Below are positions 14,301 to 26,031 of a DNA stretch of 64,000 nt, one piece after another (position 1 is the stretch's first letter; each line of letters opens with the position of its first letter). A program made the translations under genes and the position numbers. Origin of the DNA: Tetrahymena thermophila SB210 (taxonomy: Eukaryota > Ciliophora > Oligohymenophorea > Hymenostomatida > Tetrahymenidae); contig NW_002476226.1 in the NCBI RefSeq assembly GCF_000189635.1, positions 186,001-250,000 of the forward strand, written 5' to 3'. Below the pieces are notes generated by a model that was given only the letters and a program-made list of their open reading frames with translations, searched no databases and was not told the DNA's origin.

Positions 14301-17300
14301 TTAAATTTAATAAATATTATTAAAGCATATTCTATTAAAAATATATGATGAATTTACATCCTTAAGAAGGAGATGTTTTTCCTTAACTATTTCTTTGATA
14401 GCTTCATCGAGTTCACCATAATCTGCTTCATCTGGTTTTACATCAGGGAAAAGATCTGAAATAATTGCATTAAAAAGTGGAACATCTTTAGATGTGAACT
14501 TAGGTAAGTTACAATCACTAATAGCTCTCAAGATCAACAAACTTTCATCTTTTTCAGGGAATGATCTTTTCAAAGCTCCTGCAGCAAGAATAATAGCTTT
14601 AACAGCTCTCATACCAAAATCATAGTGACTTTAAGTAGATAGTTATTCACTTGCAAGCTTCAAAGAGGAAGTAATTTTTATAGATAAATCTCTGGCATTT
14701 ACAAAACCATATGAATAGAGAGATATTTCAGTGATCATAGCATAATTTGGAATCATCATAGCTACTGGTCTAAATAAGGCTTTAAGATTATCTGGGAGTT
14801 CACTACGTCCTTAATAACCTGGGTTCATAGTAATAAAGACAGCGCAACTTATATCCAATGGAATCATAACTCCTCTATTTTATAATAAATGTACGTTTTA
14901 TATAAATCATTAAAAAAATTTGCAAATTACTCGAATTAAAATGATGTTTAAGCATATTTTGAGGTGCTTTATTTAAAAATAGCTGTTTATATAGTCAATA
15001 TTTATTAGGCAATGACTGATAGTACTTCAAGTTCTATACGATTAAACTCATCAAAACAAGCCCAAGATCCACAACTGCAAAGTCCTTTGAAGAATTTACC
15101 CATGGCAGTGTAATCAAGAGCATCTGAACAGTTAAATACAACACAATGCTTTGCTATAGCTTTAGCTAAATCCTTAGTAGTTTCTGTCTTACCTGTACCT
15201 GCAGGACCTTCTGGAGCTCCACCAAGATTTTATTATAAAGCAGACATAAGTGTTCTGTAACACCTGTCTGTTAAAGGAGTTATAACTAATCTTCCTTAAT
15301 TACCAAGATACTCATAACCATATTTTCTAGTCGTATTTACCATTTTTACCTCAAGGTTGTCTTTTTAAATTTATAAATTTAAATTTTATATAAAATTTTA
15401 ATTTAATCAATCAATCAATCAATCAATCAATACCTTTCTCTAAATAGTATCTCATTTGTGCAAGCCATTCAAATTCATTAGGATCTTTTACGGCCTAATC
15501 TATCATTTGCTTAACTACATCTTTAGCATGTACTTCTATAACAACTAAAACTCCGAGAGTTATTCTATGTATTTTTGAAATATCACCTCTTACTAATTCG
15601 ACAATTTCTAATAAAAGTCCATTTAATTTATTATAGTAGGTATTTAAGGAGTTTGCATCAACAGGCATTTACATAATAGCTTCAGTTACACTTTAAGTCC
15701 ATAAAGCTTAATCTGCTGTTACTATCAATTGTGAAGGCCAGTCAAATAACCAGCGTTTACGAGGTTTTTAAGCAAAATCTTGAAGAGTTTGAATAAACAT
15801 CTCTTACAATGTTGTTTTCATACTTTTTTCTATTTCAAAAAGCCATTCTTCAACTCCTCTAGGATTTTAATCTTAGTCTAAAGGATTTATGTCTTTATTG
15901 AATCTAATGGTTTCTCCTTCCAGTGAATTCATGTGAGTAATCATAGCATTATCTTAGAAAGTTAAATTTTCAATACCTTCGAAGCACTTAGGCATATGGC
16001 GCTAGACAGCACGAGGCTCTCTTGTTTAAGCAAGTATAGAAAGAAGCTCATCATTTGATAAGAAATAAAAACGAGGGAAAGCTGCTCTCTTTTTATTTAA
16101 AAATTCATTTAGTCCTTTTATTACTTACTCTAATTGATCAATCATATTTAAAAATGTTTCTTTTAGCCTGCTTGTGAAGCATGCATCCATGACAGCTATT
16201 TAAATATTATTAATAACTTAGAATATTTTTTTAATAAGTAAAAATATTTACTAGGTTATATTTGAGAAGTTTGCATTATTGCTCTCCAATTCTTGTCAAC
16301 ATATGAATACTTCATACCTTCTTTTTGCATAGCAGCAATAATATCTTCTGAATAGAATATAGGTTAAAGATAAGTCCACATCTTTTAAACCTTGCACCAA
16401 GCTTCAATAGTCTCTTATAATCTAAACAGAGTATTTCTCCAGTTCAAAACCTGAGTGAATCAATCATAAAAAGTTTAATCATTTTAATTTATTTAAAAAT
16501 AAATATTAATTACATCGTTTTCTAAAAATTTGATATAAGGAGATGATGCAATACTTAGAATTTTGGCTATATCTTCGTCAAGCTTATCCATAATTGGTTC
16601 AACTCCTTTAAGGATAACTGTACCAGAGTCTTTGAAAGGAGCAAATTCCAATTTGATGGGCTTCCATTCTTGTTTCATCTTGTATAAAATCTTTTCGAAA
16701 CCTTTTTCTTTGGAAGCAATTTCAGATATGTCTCTTATCTCATCCTTAATAAGCAAAATATTGTTTTATAAAAGCTATTCGAGTGAATAATTTGAATCAT
16801 CTTCAAACTTAACTCTAATCTTTTTATCTTCTTCTTAGCATGTTTAATTATAATCTCTTATAAGCTCATTGATCTTTTACCAATGTCTCTTCATAAGAGA
16901 TGTGCTTCTTAAGTCGTTTATGATGGGTAAGTATGGCTTAAAAGATTCATACTTTTGCTTTACCTTTTAAGTAGTAAGTTTAATATCAGCAATAGTTTTA
17001 AAGACACCTTTTTCCATTTTATTCAATTCATTCCATCCATCTAAAATGAAACTTGTAATTTCATCTTTATCTACTTAGTTCAATAGACCTTGCATGGTAT
17101 TTTAGACCTTGAAGGAGAAATCTTTACTTAGTTGCCAAACTCTATTATAAGGTTAGAACTATTTAAATATTTTTTCAACATCTGAATAATCAGTTAGCTT
17201 GAGTTTTAGAATAGTTTCTCTTTTATTAATGATATCACTTTGTTGCAGAGCCTTTTTAAAAAATTGATTTACTATTTTGCATTAAAATAGATAATATTTA

Positions 17301-20300
17301 CTGCGTTAATGCGGTCACCAAGATCAGCAAATTTGTAACTAACTTCATCAGTTTTTTCAACATCATTCTCTTTCATCATTATTTCCAAATCGATGCTTAT
17401 ACTCTTAATTTCAATAGCAATATTTTATTGATCCAAAACTAAATCTTCCCAAAATTCTTTTTCCCATCCTTCTAACTTCCTTAATGTTTTATCCTTTCTT
17501 TTTCTAACTGAGTGAGGTAGTGTATACATCTTAAGAGCTTTCTGGTAATTTTCATAATCAATCTAAAAGTGCATTTATTCGTGGAGGTCAAGCTGTTGCA
17601 AAATTTCTAATATTTTTTGCTAAACTTTTCCAAGTTCTTCAATAAGATCTTTATTGCAAAATATTCTCAACTCATGAAGTTATTCAATATTTTTAGGCTA
17701 AATTTTTAATCTATTTTTTAATGCAACTATTTCTTATTCAACTTTTTCATTTTCAACATTTATTTTCTAAACAAGCATCGAATAAATTGAAGCAGCTCCT
17801 TTCTATATACGATTATCACAGTGTATTTTAAATTCTTAAACATCAATCTAAAACATTCCTTTTTATAATTTAGATTTATCAAAATATTTAAACTATTTTA
17901 AAATAATATTTACCAATCCACAATTTGTCTTAGAAAAGCCAATTTTAAATATCATCTTTTGCTTACTTGATTTTTTTGATCCATTTTTCATATGTTTTAA
18001 AAGTCTTTTTAAATTAAATAATATTAATTAATTTTAATATTATAATTTTTATAATTTACTTTAACATTCTTCTTCTTATCTATTTCTTTTTGTAAAGATT
18101 ATTATGAGAGCTCAACAACAAATTCAAATTCTTTGGTTTTATCAGCAAATAATTTAAGCAATACAAAAAATTAATCAATTTATGACTGAAGTGCAATTTT
18201 ATTTTCAACTAAAAGAGGATCATTTTCATCCTCAAATATTTTAAGCTTGTTGTTTTTTCTTGAGCTTCCAATCTTTTAAGTTCTCAAACATATTACGGTC
18301 TCTAATTCTATTAATATATTTTAATTTATAACTGAAAGCTATTAGTACCACTCATCTAACGAAGGAGTTAGCTCAGCTTTGTTGTTATCTTTGTCAAGTT
18401 TAACTCTGCAATTAAGTCTGTTAGGATCAAATTAGTAAAATCTAATTTATTGCATATAATTTAATAACTACTACTAGTTTACGTTGGCTCCAGTAAGCAC
18501 TTAGTCCAAAGGTATATCTTTAAAAAAGTAAAATTTAATTAAAAAGAATTAATAAAATAAATTATTACTATTGATTTTTTTAAATTCATCAACTGCATTT
18601 TTAAAATGCGAAATGTAGCTAGTTAGAGAATCTTCATACATTTAACGAGCAGCTCTTTCATAAAGCATATTAATCACATCTTAAAAGTTTTTTAAAGAAC
18701 GAATAACATCATCAGATAGCTCAAAAACCTCTTATACTTTCTTTTTTTATTCTTCAGTAACTGCTGTTCTTTATGCTTCCTCAACTTTTTACTTGATTTG
18801 ATTCGCTTCAAATTCAACAATATCCATAATTTCAAAGTTAGTATCATAAATCTTTGACCTTAGTTCTCTTATTATATCTTAGTATCTGTTGGTAAACATC
18901 TTTACGAAGTCTTTTAAATATAATGGAGATTTGAAGTTTGTTTCTACCATTAACTGTTAAACAAATAGCATTAATGTTTTATTAAGCTCATATAAAATAT
19001 TATATCTATCAGTATTAGCAACGTGTATAGTAGAGCTCATTTTTTTAAACTATTGAAAAAAAAATTATTATTTTTGAGAAATTTAAATTAATAATAAAAA
19101 ATACTTTTTTTATAAAATACTATTAATGATATTTAGTTGCTTCGTACGGCTAATTTTAAATAACTTAAGAATTATATATGCTTTATTTCTAAGAATTTCT
19201 TGTAGAACTATCAATAATATCTTCTGGTAACATTCTTTAGAATTACTGATTTTTGGGTATGATTTATTCTAGATCATAACCAACGTCAAGGCATCCTCTT
19301 TTAGTAGTTTCTATACGTGGTGTATCAATTAATGGAATAAATAAATAATCAGGTAGCATATTTTTGAACAATTTTTAACGCTCTTCGTGGTAAGGAAGAG
19401 AACTATCAAACTCTACCTTATGATTTGACCTAACAAATTCTTTTTTGATTTCTTCAATTAATTACTAAAGTAACTGTTTATTATATTTTTTTTACTTAAA
19501 AACCTCATCGTATGTTTTTCCACCAGTGATTAAAATCTTAGGGATAAGTTATCTTTTAGCATTATACTTAATAGAAGGTTCAAGCTAACAGTATGCTATA
19601 GGATCACGTAAAGGATACAATTTAAAAGTAAAATTAGCTGAAAGAATCCTTATTTTTAATAATTATGTATGAATAAATGATAAATATTCATTTCGAAGTA
19701 AAATTAATTAATTTATTACTAAATACGCTCAAGACATTCCTAAGGTAAAATAGAAGTGATTGTCACCATTGAATCAATCATATAATTATATTTTAGAAAT
19801 ATTTCACTCATTTCTCTGTAGTACTCAGCTGCCTATAATTTTCTTTAGAAATCTTCTTCTTTCTCATTAGAAAAACGAAGATTTACTCTAGAAACATATT
19901 TATGTTTTCCGTTGGCAGACCAAATTATTTCAAATCTATCCTTTTCAACATTATATCCTAGAATTTTGCACTCCCTCCATTCAAAGTTACCATGGTTATC
20001 AAAAAATTTAGAATAGCCCCAAATTTATCCTGTTTATTGATCTTTGTATTTTTCTAGGGCTTGCTTGGGATTCAGGTCATCGTCATCTAGATTGTAATAT
20101 TCAAGTGGAAGAAAATTTCCTTGCTTAATATCTACGACTTCTTCTATTTTTGGTTATTGAATATTCATGTCTTTCATAATTATTTTTTCTGCATTTTCAT
20201 TGCCAGTTAAGTAAGGACTTTATTTGCTGATATCGATAGCAGAATTTAATCTTTATTGTACCGTACTAATTTTCTTCTCTTCAGATGGCTTATAATTCCA

Positions 20301-21860
20301 TTTTTTTTCATAATCCTCTTGCTCCAACTTTACTGTATTGTAACCAGTAATATGCTTTACTCTTTTTTTATACTCAGGTATAGTAGATTAATAACTACTT
20401 TTCTTTTTGGTTACTTTTTCTAGGTTTTTTTTATCTTTAATTATTGCATCTTGGATTGCTAATATTTTTTTTAAATTAGATTAATTTTATTCATTTTTTA
20501 ATGTCCTTATAATATCCATATTTTTAAAATGAATGAGAAAATAATCAAAAAATTAATTACTTTTTGAGGTAGTTACTCTTTCTGCATTCTCTACTTTCAA
20601 AGAGTTCATAATATATTTAGCAGTGACTGGTCTTACTGAAGGTAATTGTGTAACTTAGGTAGTTGACATAGTTCTCAATGGCTAAATTTATGCACTGATA
20701 ACTCTACTAAGCATTTCAACTAATTTTTTTTCTGGAGTTCCCTCTCTTTATACATTTTAATCAACTGCATTTTAAATTATTTTGCTACTAGGTGATAAAA
20801 GTTGAGTATATTATTTGTTAACTATGGTTCTTAGATCTTTAGTTAATTATGGTTTTGATTCTTTATCTATCAGTATTTTTCCACTTGACTTAGCTCTATT
20901 TGGCATTCTCTTTTCTTACTAATTATCCTAAAAATAAACACAAAAAATTAATTTTTGCTTACATTATATGTATTTTACATTTTGATCAAATGAATCTTCA
21001 GCTTCATCAATTTATATAAAATTATCTTCCTCTTTTAGCTATTAAGCAGAATCATATTAGCCTAATAAGTTTTATGCTTTTCCAGTTTACGGTCTTTGCT
21101 TTATTTTTAAAATTAATATGCTTTTTTTATTACATTCAGTAACTTTTTCTTTCTATTGTCTAATATAATAAATTTCTCGAAACTGAAAACAAACATTTTT
21201 ACACTAAAAAATAAATTGGCAGAAGGTGATCTTAAGTTTTTACTAGACTGACTAATAGTAGCTGACATTTATTTCTAATGATTAGCGCTTCCATTATTGT
21301 TCTTTGCTGATTAGGCCTAGAGTTCGCTAAATGTTTTAGTTCCCTAAATTAAAGTTATTAAAACAATTATTCATCAGTTTTATATTGAATTTGCAAATGA
21401 TCATTTACATCTAACAAAGCGAATAGCGGAATATCTAAAATTTTGCTCTTATCTTATTTTTTACCTGTAGCCACTACTATAAACTCTCCAGGCCTAGAAA
21501 CATACTCTTAATGAGTTTACCCCTTAAAATATAATATGAAAATAGTTTTAACTGTGTCAGATTATTGATGAATTATATTATAATTATTACATGCATCATA
21601 TCATTTAGTTTTTCATCATTTTATTTATTTGCTTGATAATTTTTATACTTCTCAATAGCTTCAATATGACGATTTACTTTTGCCTTTATAATTTATTTAT
21701 AAATGTTAATATCAATATGCTAACTCATTTAAATGATTAAAAATGTTAATTTTAATTTTCATCAAAAAACACATCATACAGAAACATTTCTTAAGACCCT
21801 ATTATTTTTATTGTTGACACTAGCTTAAGGAATTTCCGTCACAGAAGTAGATGGCTGCAT
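5375..21860 (-). CDS. Axonemal dynein heavy chain, single-headed inner-arm type
   Basis: This is a motor ATPase that slides doublet microtubules in cilia. Reading on the minus strand gives a low-complexity N-terminus, tail and linker (about 21.8-15.5 kb), then six AAA modules. AAA1 has [10 protein letters not shown] with upstream GGAPE (15181-15207) and FDEFNR. AAA2 has [10 protein letters not shown] (~14200-14236). AAA3 has FLGKTGTGKT, split by an intron (~12490-12590), with [13 protein letters not shown]4 has a degenerate loop, GLGGAGSHT (~11270). Stalk coils and microtubule-binding domain fall near 10.5-9.6 kb ([23 protein letters not shown]). The C-terminal cap ends [15 protein letters not shown] then TGA at 5375. 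[25 protein letters not shown] AAA1 wording resembles the DNAH3/7/12 and DNAH1/6 group. About 30 or more short introns are present (for example 5462-5515); I estimate 4,700-4,800 aa. I chose ATG at 21858-21860, joined through a GTATG..TTAG intron; ATG at 21728 is the alternative. I did not trace every splice site. Confidence 0.92.
15404..15432. repeat. (AATC)n microsatellite in a dynein intron
   Basis: About seven AATC units lie inside an intron of the dynein gene. On the coding strand the intron starts GTATTGATTGATTG, so the tetranucleotide run begins directly at the 5' splice site. Confidence 0.8.
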
Positions 21861-22465
21861 GATGCTATTTTAAAAATTACTACCTTTACTTTATATATTT
21901 TATAATCTTCTTCTTAATTAATTAATTAAGGTTTGTAACTTAGAAATAGTTTATAAATATCTGTCTTTATATCTTATTATGAAATTTATGCAAATTTTTG
22001 ACTGAAGAATTTAAAAAAATAACTTTTTGGAATAGAGATTTTCAAGTAAAGACTCCGTGTCACTTTTTAAATTTTAAAAATGTCAGTGAATTTAATAAAA
22101 ACCTAATAATTTAGATCTTAAAAAAGCAACTGTTTTAAAAAATAATAAAATATTTTAAATAAAAAATAAAGATTTATAAAAGCTAATAAATAAATAAACA
22201 AATCTAAAGAAATAATGAATATGGAGAGAGATTTTAATATTATATAAAATTAGTAAGTTTCAAGTTAATTAAATAATAATGAAAAACTATATCCTTTCTT
22301 TACTTATTTTTCATTATTTGCTTGCTTGTTTCCAGTTTTTTTATAACAGCACTATTGATTAAAAATTAATTATAATTTTACTTTATTTATAAATCAATAT
22401 TTATTTGCTTCATATATAGATATTAATCATAAATTAAGAGATAAACTAATATAATAGCTTTACTA
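21861..22465. promoter_or_regulatory. Divergent intergenic region between dynein and EF-hand genes
   Basis: These ~600 bases separate the two outward-facing starts at 21860 and 22466, so both promoters should lie here. The sequence is AT-rich with a TTAATTAATTAATTAA run near 21915. No individual site can be assigned. Shared regulation of a ciliary motor and a calcium-binding protein would make sense but is inference. Confidence 0.35.
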
Positions 22466-24752
22466 ATGAGCAGCAAGCCATCCATAGAAATAGAAGGAGT
22501 TCATTTAATTAATGAGTTTGTTCATACTTGGACATAAAAATATCTCTTTCAAACAACATATTAGGAACATAACAAGCATGGATATGTGTATTTCTTTAAA
22601 ATATTTTTACATCACAATTAAAATTATTTAAGCAAATCAAAATAAGTTGCTCAAAGATGTAATTATACAGCGCTGTCATTAACATTTATAGCTATAATTG
22701 ATAATAATTCAATTGAATAATACATTTTATATAATTAATTAGGTTTATGACAGAATTTAGCTTGCCACAAGTTAATAAACCCATTCCAACTGCTACTGTT
22801 AAAGTCTATTTTTATCTTAATGAGGATGAAAGCTCACCTAAAGGCATTAAAATAACTTTCAGATTTGAAAATGATTCATTAATACATACTCCTGATCGTA
22901 CAATCCGTATAAGTCAAATGGAAGTAATAAAATTAATCTAGCTAAATAAAATTATGGAGTCTGAAAATAAATATAAAATTAAATAAAAACTAATAGAAAT
23001 GGCTTGAAAAAATATTAGATAAAAAGGCAAGGACTAGCAAGATTCTCTTTTTAGGAACAGAATTTGAATCTACAAGAATAAAGCATGTAATTAAATTAAG
23101 ATAAAAATAGTTTTATATTTTATTCTGGGCCTATTAATTTTAGGTGGACTAGGTTTAATAGATTTTAAATATATTGTTTTAACTATACAGGAAAAGCTTG
23201 ATAAAATATTTGAAGAATGGAATTACAAAGAAGAAGTAGTAGAGTAAAAAAAATTATCAAAAGATTTGTTAGAGTAGCCAGATGAGTTAGATACTAATGA
23301 AGAATTTGTAAATGAAGATGAATAAATTGAAGTACTTAAAAGATCCCTCTTTTAAGTTTTTAGAAGTGTAGATAGAGATGATTTAGGAGTAGTTTCATTT
23401 AATGAGTGTATTGAGGTCTTTAAGCTCATGGGGTATTAAAATTGTATTATTGTTATGAACCTAAGTATTTTTAAAAAAAATAGATTGGAGCTTGAAAAAG
23501 ATTAGTGGGATGAATTAATGACAATGGCTGATTCCAATAAAAATGGAATTATTGAATATAGAGAATTCATTCCTTTAGGTGCTGAAATTATTCACGGAAT
23601 ATTTATGAAAAATTAGGCTAGCAAATATTTAAGAGAAAGAGAAGAAGAGTACCTTTTGCAATCAATTTTAATTTTATAGAATGATGAAATGCATACAATA
23701 GTGCACGAATTAATTAAAAAATGCAAGGAATTAGATGAAGAAGATGAACTCCATTGGATTAGTTTAGAAAATTTAGAAAAGCTATTCAGTGACGTAAATT
23801 ATAAAAGGCATTTCTACATTATTGACTGTTTAATTTTCAATAGTTTGGCGAAAAATTCTTTAATCCATCTGAAAAAATTGAGTTGCTGAAATAAATAGCT
23901 CGTGATTACCCTGATAATGAAATTCCCTATGAAAAGTTGTATGACATCCTTCTAAACTTTAGAATTTAAATACTTAAAAATGGTTTGATGGAAAGCTAAT
24001 TGAATAAGTTAGAAATATTTATCAGATAGCTATGCATACCTTATGATAAGGAAAATAAAGGACTCATCCATCTTGACGATCTAATGAATGAACTAAAAAA
24101 AACAACAGAAATTATTTTAACTAAAACACAAGTAAATACAAAAAAATATTTATTTTTATTATAGCTATTGAATGCAAATCTTATTTTTCAAACTTATAAA
24201 GACCTATATCATCAAGAGCTTCATTAATAAGGACGAAAATAACATGATTTCATATCTCACAGAATCTAGAATTTTAGCTTCTATTATCAAGAAATTCTTT
24301 ACTCCTAATTTAATTAAAAAGAAAGTAAAATAAATCACATACATTATTTCAGGACTAAAAATAATTTTAACTTAATAAATGTCAGGCCCGTTTTATAGAA
24401 GAAGGATTTATTAGAGCAGACTAATTAATGGAAGGATGGAGTTAGGCAGAGCTAAGATAAGAATAAGAAAAGGTAAATTATTTCATAGAATACAGACGCT
24501 TTAATAAATTAATCAAAAAAGTTATACGACCAATTCACAAAAGAAAACTAAGGAAAACTTGATCTTAAAGGTCTTAAAAGGATGATGAGAAAGTGTAATT
24601 TCAAGTGTAGTGAAGAAGAAATTCAGCAATATATTGAATAATTTGGTAATACAGAAGGATATGTAGAAAAAGAAGTATTTGTAAAAAGTTTCTACGATAT
24701 ACTAAAACACTTAAGATGTCATCAAGCTATAGAAAGATTATCGGTCATTTGA
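22466..24752 (+). CDS. EF-hand calcium-binding protein
   Basis: The model is nine exons: 22466-22587, 22633-22658, 22754-22923, 22997-23086, 23191-23793, 23844-24131, 24202-24324, 24386-24472 and 24522-24752. It gives 579 aa with no internal TGA. The N-terminal ~140 residues match no family I recognise. From residue ~137 come calmodulin-like helix-loop-helix units. The clearest loop is DSNKNGIIEYREF (~23532-23570), with acidic residues at positions 1, 3, 5 and 12. A degenerate loop, DRDDLGVVSFNE, precedes it, and C-terminal units such as GYVEKEVFVKSF have lost most ligands. The protein is probably a soluble calcium sensor. Reading without splicing gives two short frames that overlap at ATGA (22747-22750); joining through the introns removes this. 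A 14-residue stretch near 23440-23490 inside the first EF pair looks intron-like but is in frame, so the model may be wrong there. Confidence 0.75.
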
Positions 24753-26031
24753 TAGCTTAAATTTCTAATTGTGTTTTGAATAATTTTTGTTTTCATATTA
24801 TGTGGATTTAGAAAATAAATCATAATATCAAAGCTTAAATTAAATTAAACTCTTATCATATGATGAACTATGTAAAGCAGTCTATTTTAAATTTATATTT
24901 GAAAATTAATATAAATTTTAGTATAATCAGTCATTATAATAAAAGAATTTGATATTTTATATTTTTATGATTAAGTTTCCAATAGATAATAACAATTAAA
25001 TTTATTTATTTATTTACAATTGTTCATTAAAATTATAGTTAATAAATCTATTTCTTATTTATTTTTCAAAAGAATTATTTCTAAATATTTTTGATTAATT
25101 CTGACCTATTTAAAATGCATAATCAAAGTAAATAAAATAAATTTAAAGTATTATCCCAGCTATTTTTTAGATTATTTATAAAGCTAAAATTAAGTAGGAA
25201 TTACTTTCTTTTATTAAAGGAGATTTTTAAAACATTTTAATAAAATTTGAATCTCTATATAAATAGATAATTATATATTTTTTGATGAAAATTTTTGATA
25301 ATAACAATTTTTAATTCTTAAATCAGATAAGCAATCACTAGCGATGATGTAAGATAATAATTTTGCGAAATTTACTTGTTAATAGTACGTTTTCAATTCA
25401 AATTGTTATAATTAACCATTAACTAAAAAACCACTCAAATATTTTATTTAGCTTATTAGACACACTAAATAATAGAATTAATAAGATTTTTATATTTTCT
25501 TTTATAAAACTGTTTTTAGTTCGATTACTCTACCCTTGTAACCAAAAGATAAATGATAAGGTTATTTTATCCTTTTTTTGGATTTTCCTTTATTTTCTTA
25601 AAATTTTTATGATTACTTCTAGGATTAAACTCAAAAATGCTACTGTCTCAGCTTATGCACATTTAGAGATGTTTTTTTAAATAAATTAATGTTGAATGCA
25701 AGAGATAAATTCAGAAACAGCCAAAAAAATAAAAAAGAGAGTAATGAGAAATTAATGTAAAACAAAAGGAAAATGAATATAAACCTTATTATTTTGTAAA
25801 TGCTGAGTGGGAGATTTTTTACTATTAATTATTAATGATTTTTGGTTTTTTAGTATTGCAAAAGGATATTTTTTATTATTTAATTAAATAAATTATCTAT
25901 TTCGAAAAAGAAGAATATTTGAAAAGATAGCCCAGAAAAGGAGAAACTAACAATATCTTATAATTAAATTTATGATTCTTTTCAAAAAATTATTAATATA
26001 AAAAAAAGTAAATTATCTAAGCAGATTATTA
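24753..26031. other. AT-rich intergenic region upstream of IleRS
   Basis: About 1.3 kb without any frame of coding quality on either strand. It holds the EF-hand gene's 3' end and the promoter and 5' UTR of the synthetase gene. No element stands out. Confidence 0.5.

Noticed and set aside
22747..23007. Separate small gene starting at ATG 22747
   Set aside because: Splicing at 22659-22753 and 22924-22996 joins it smoothly to upstream and downstream exons of the EF-hand gene.
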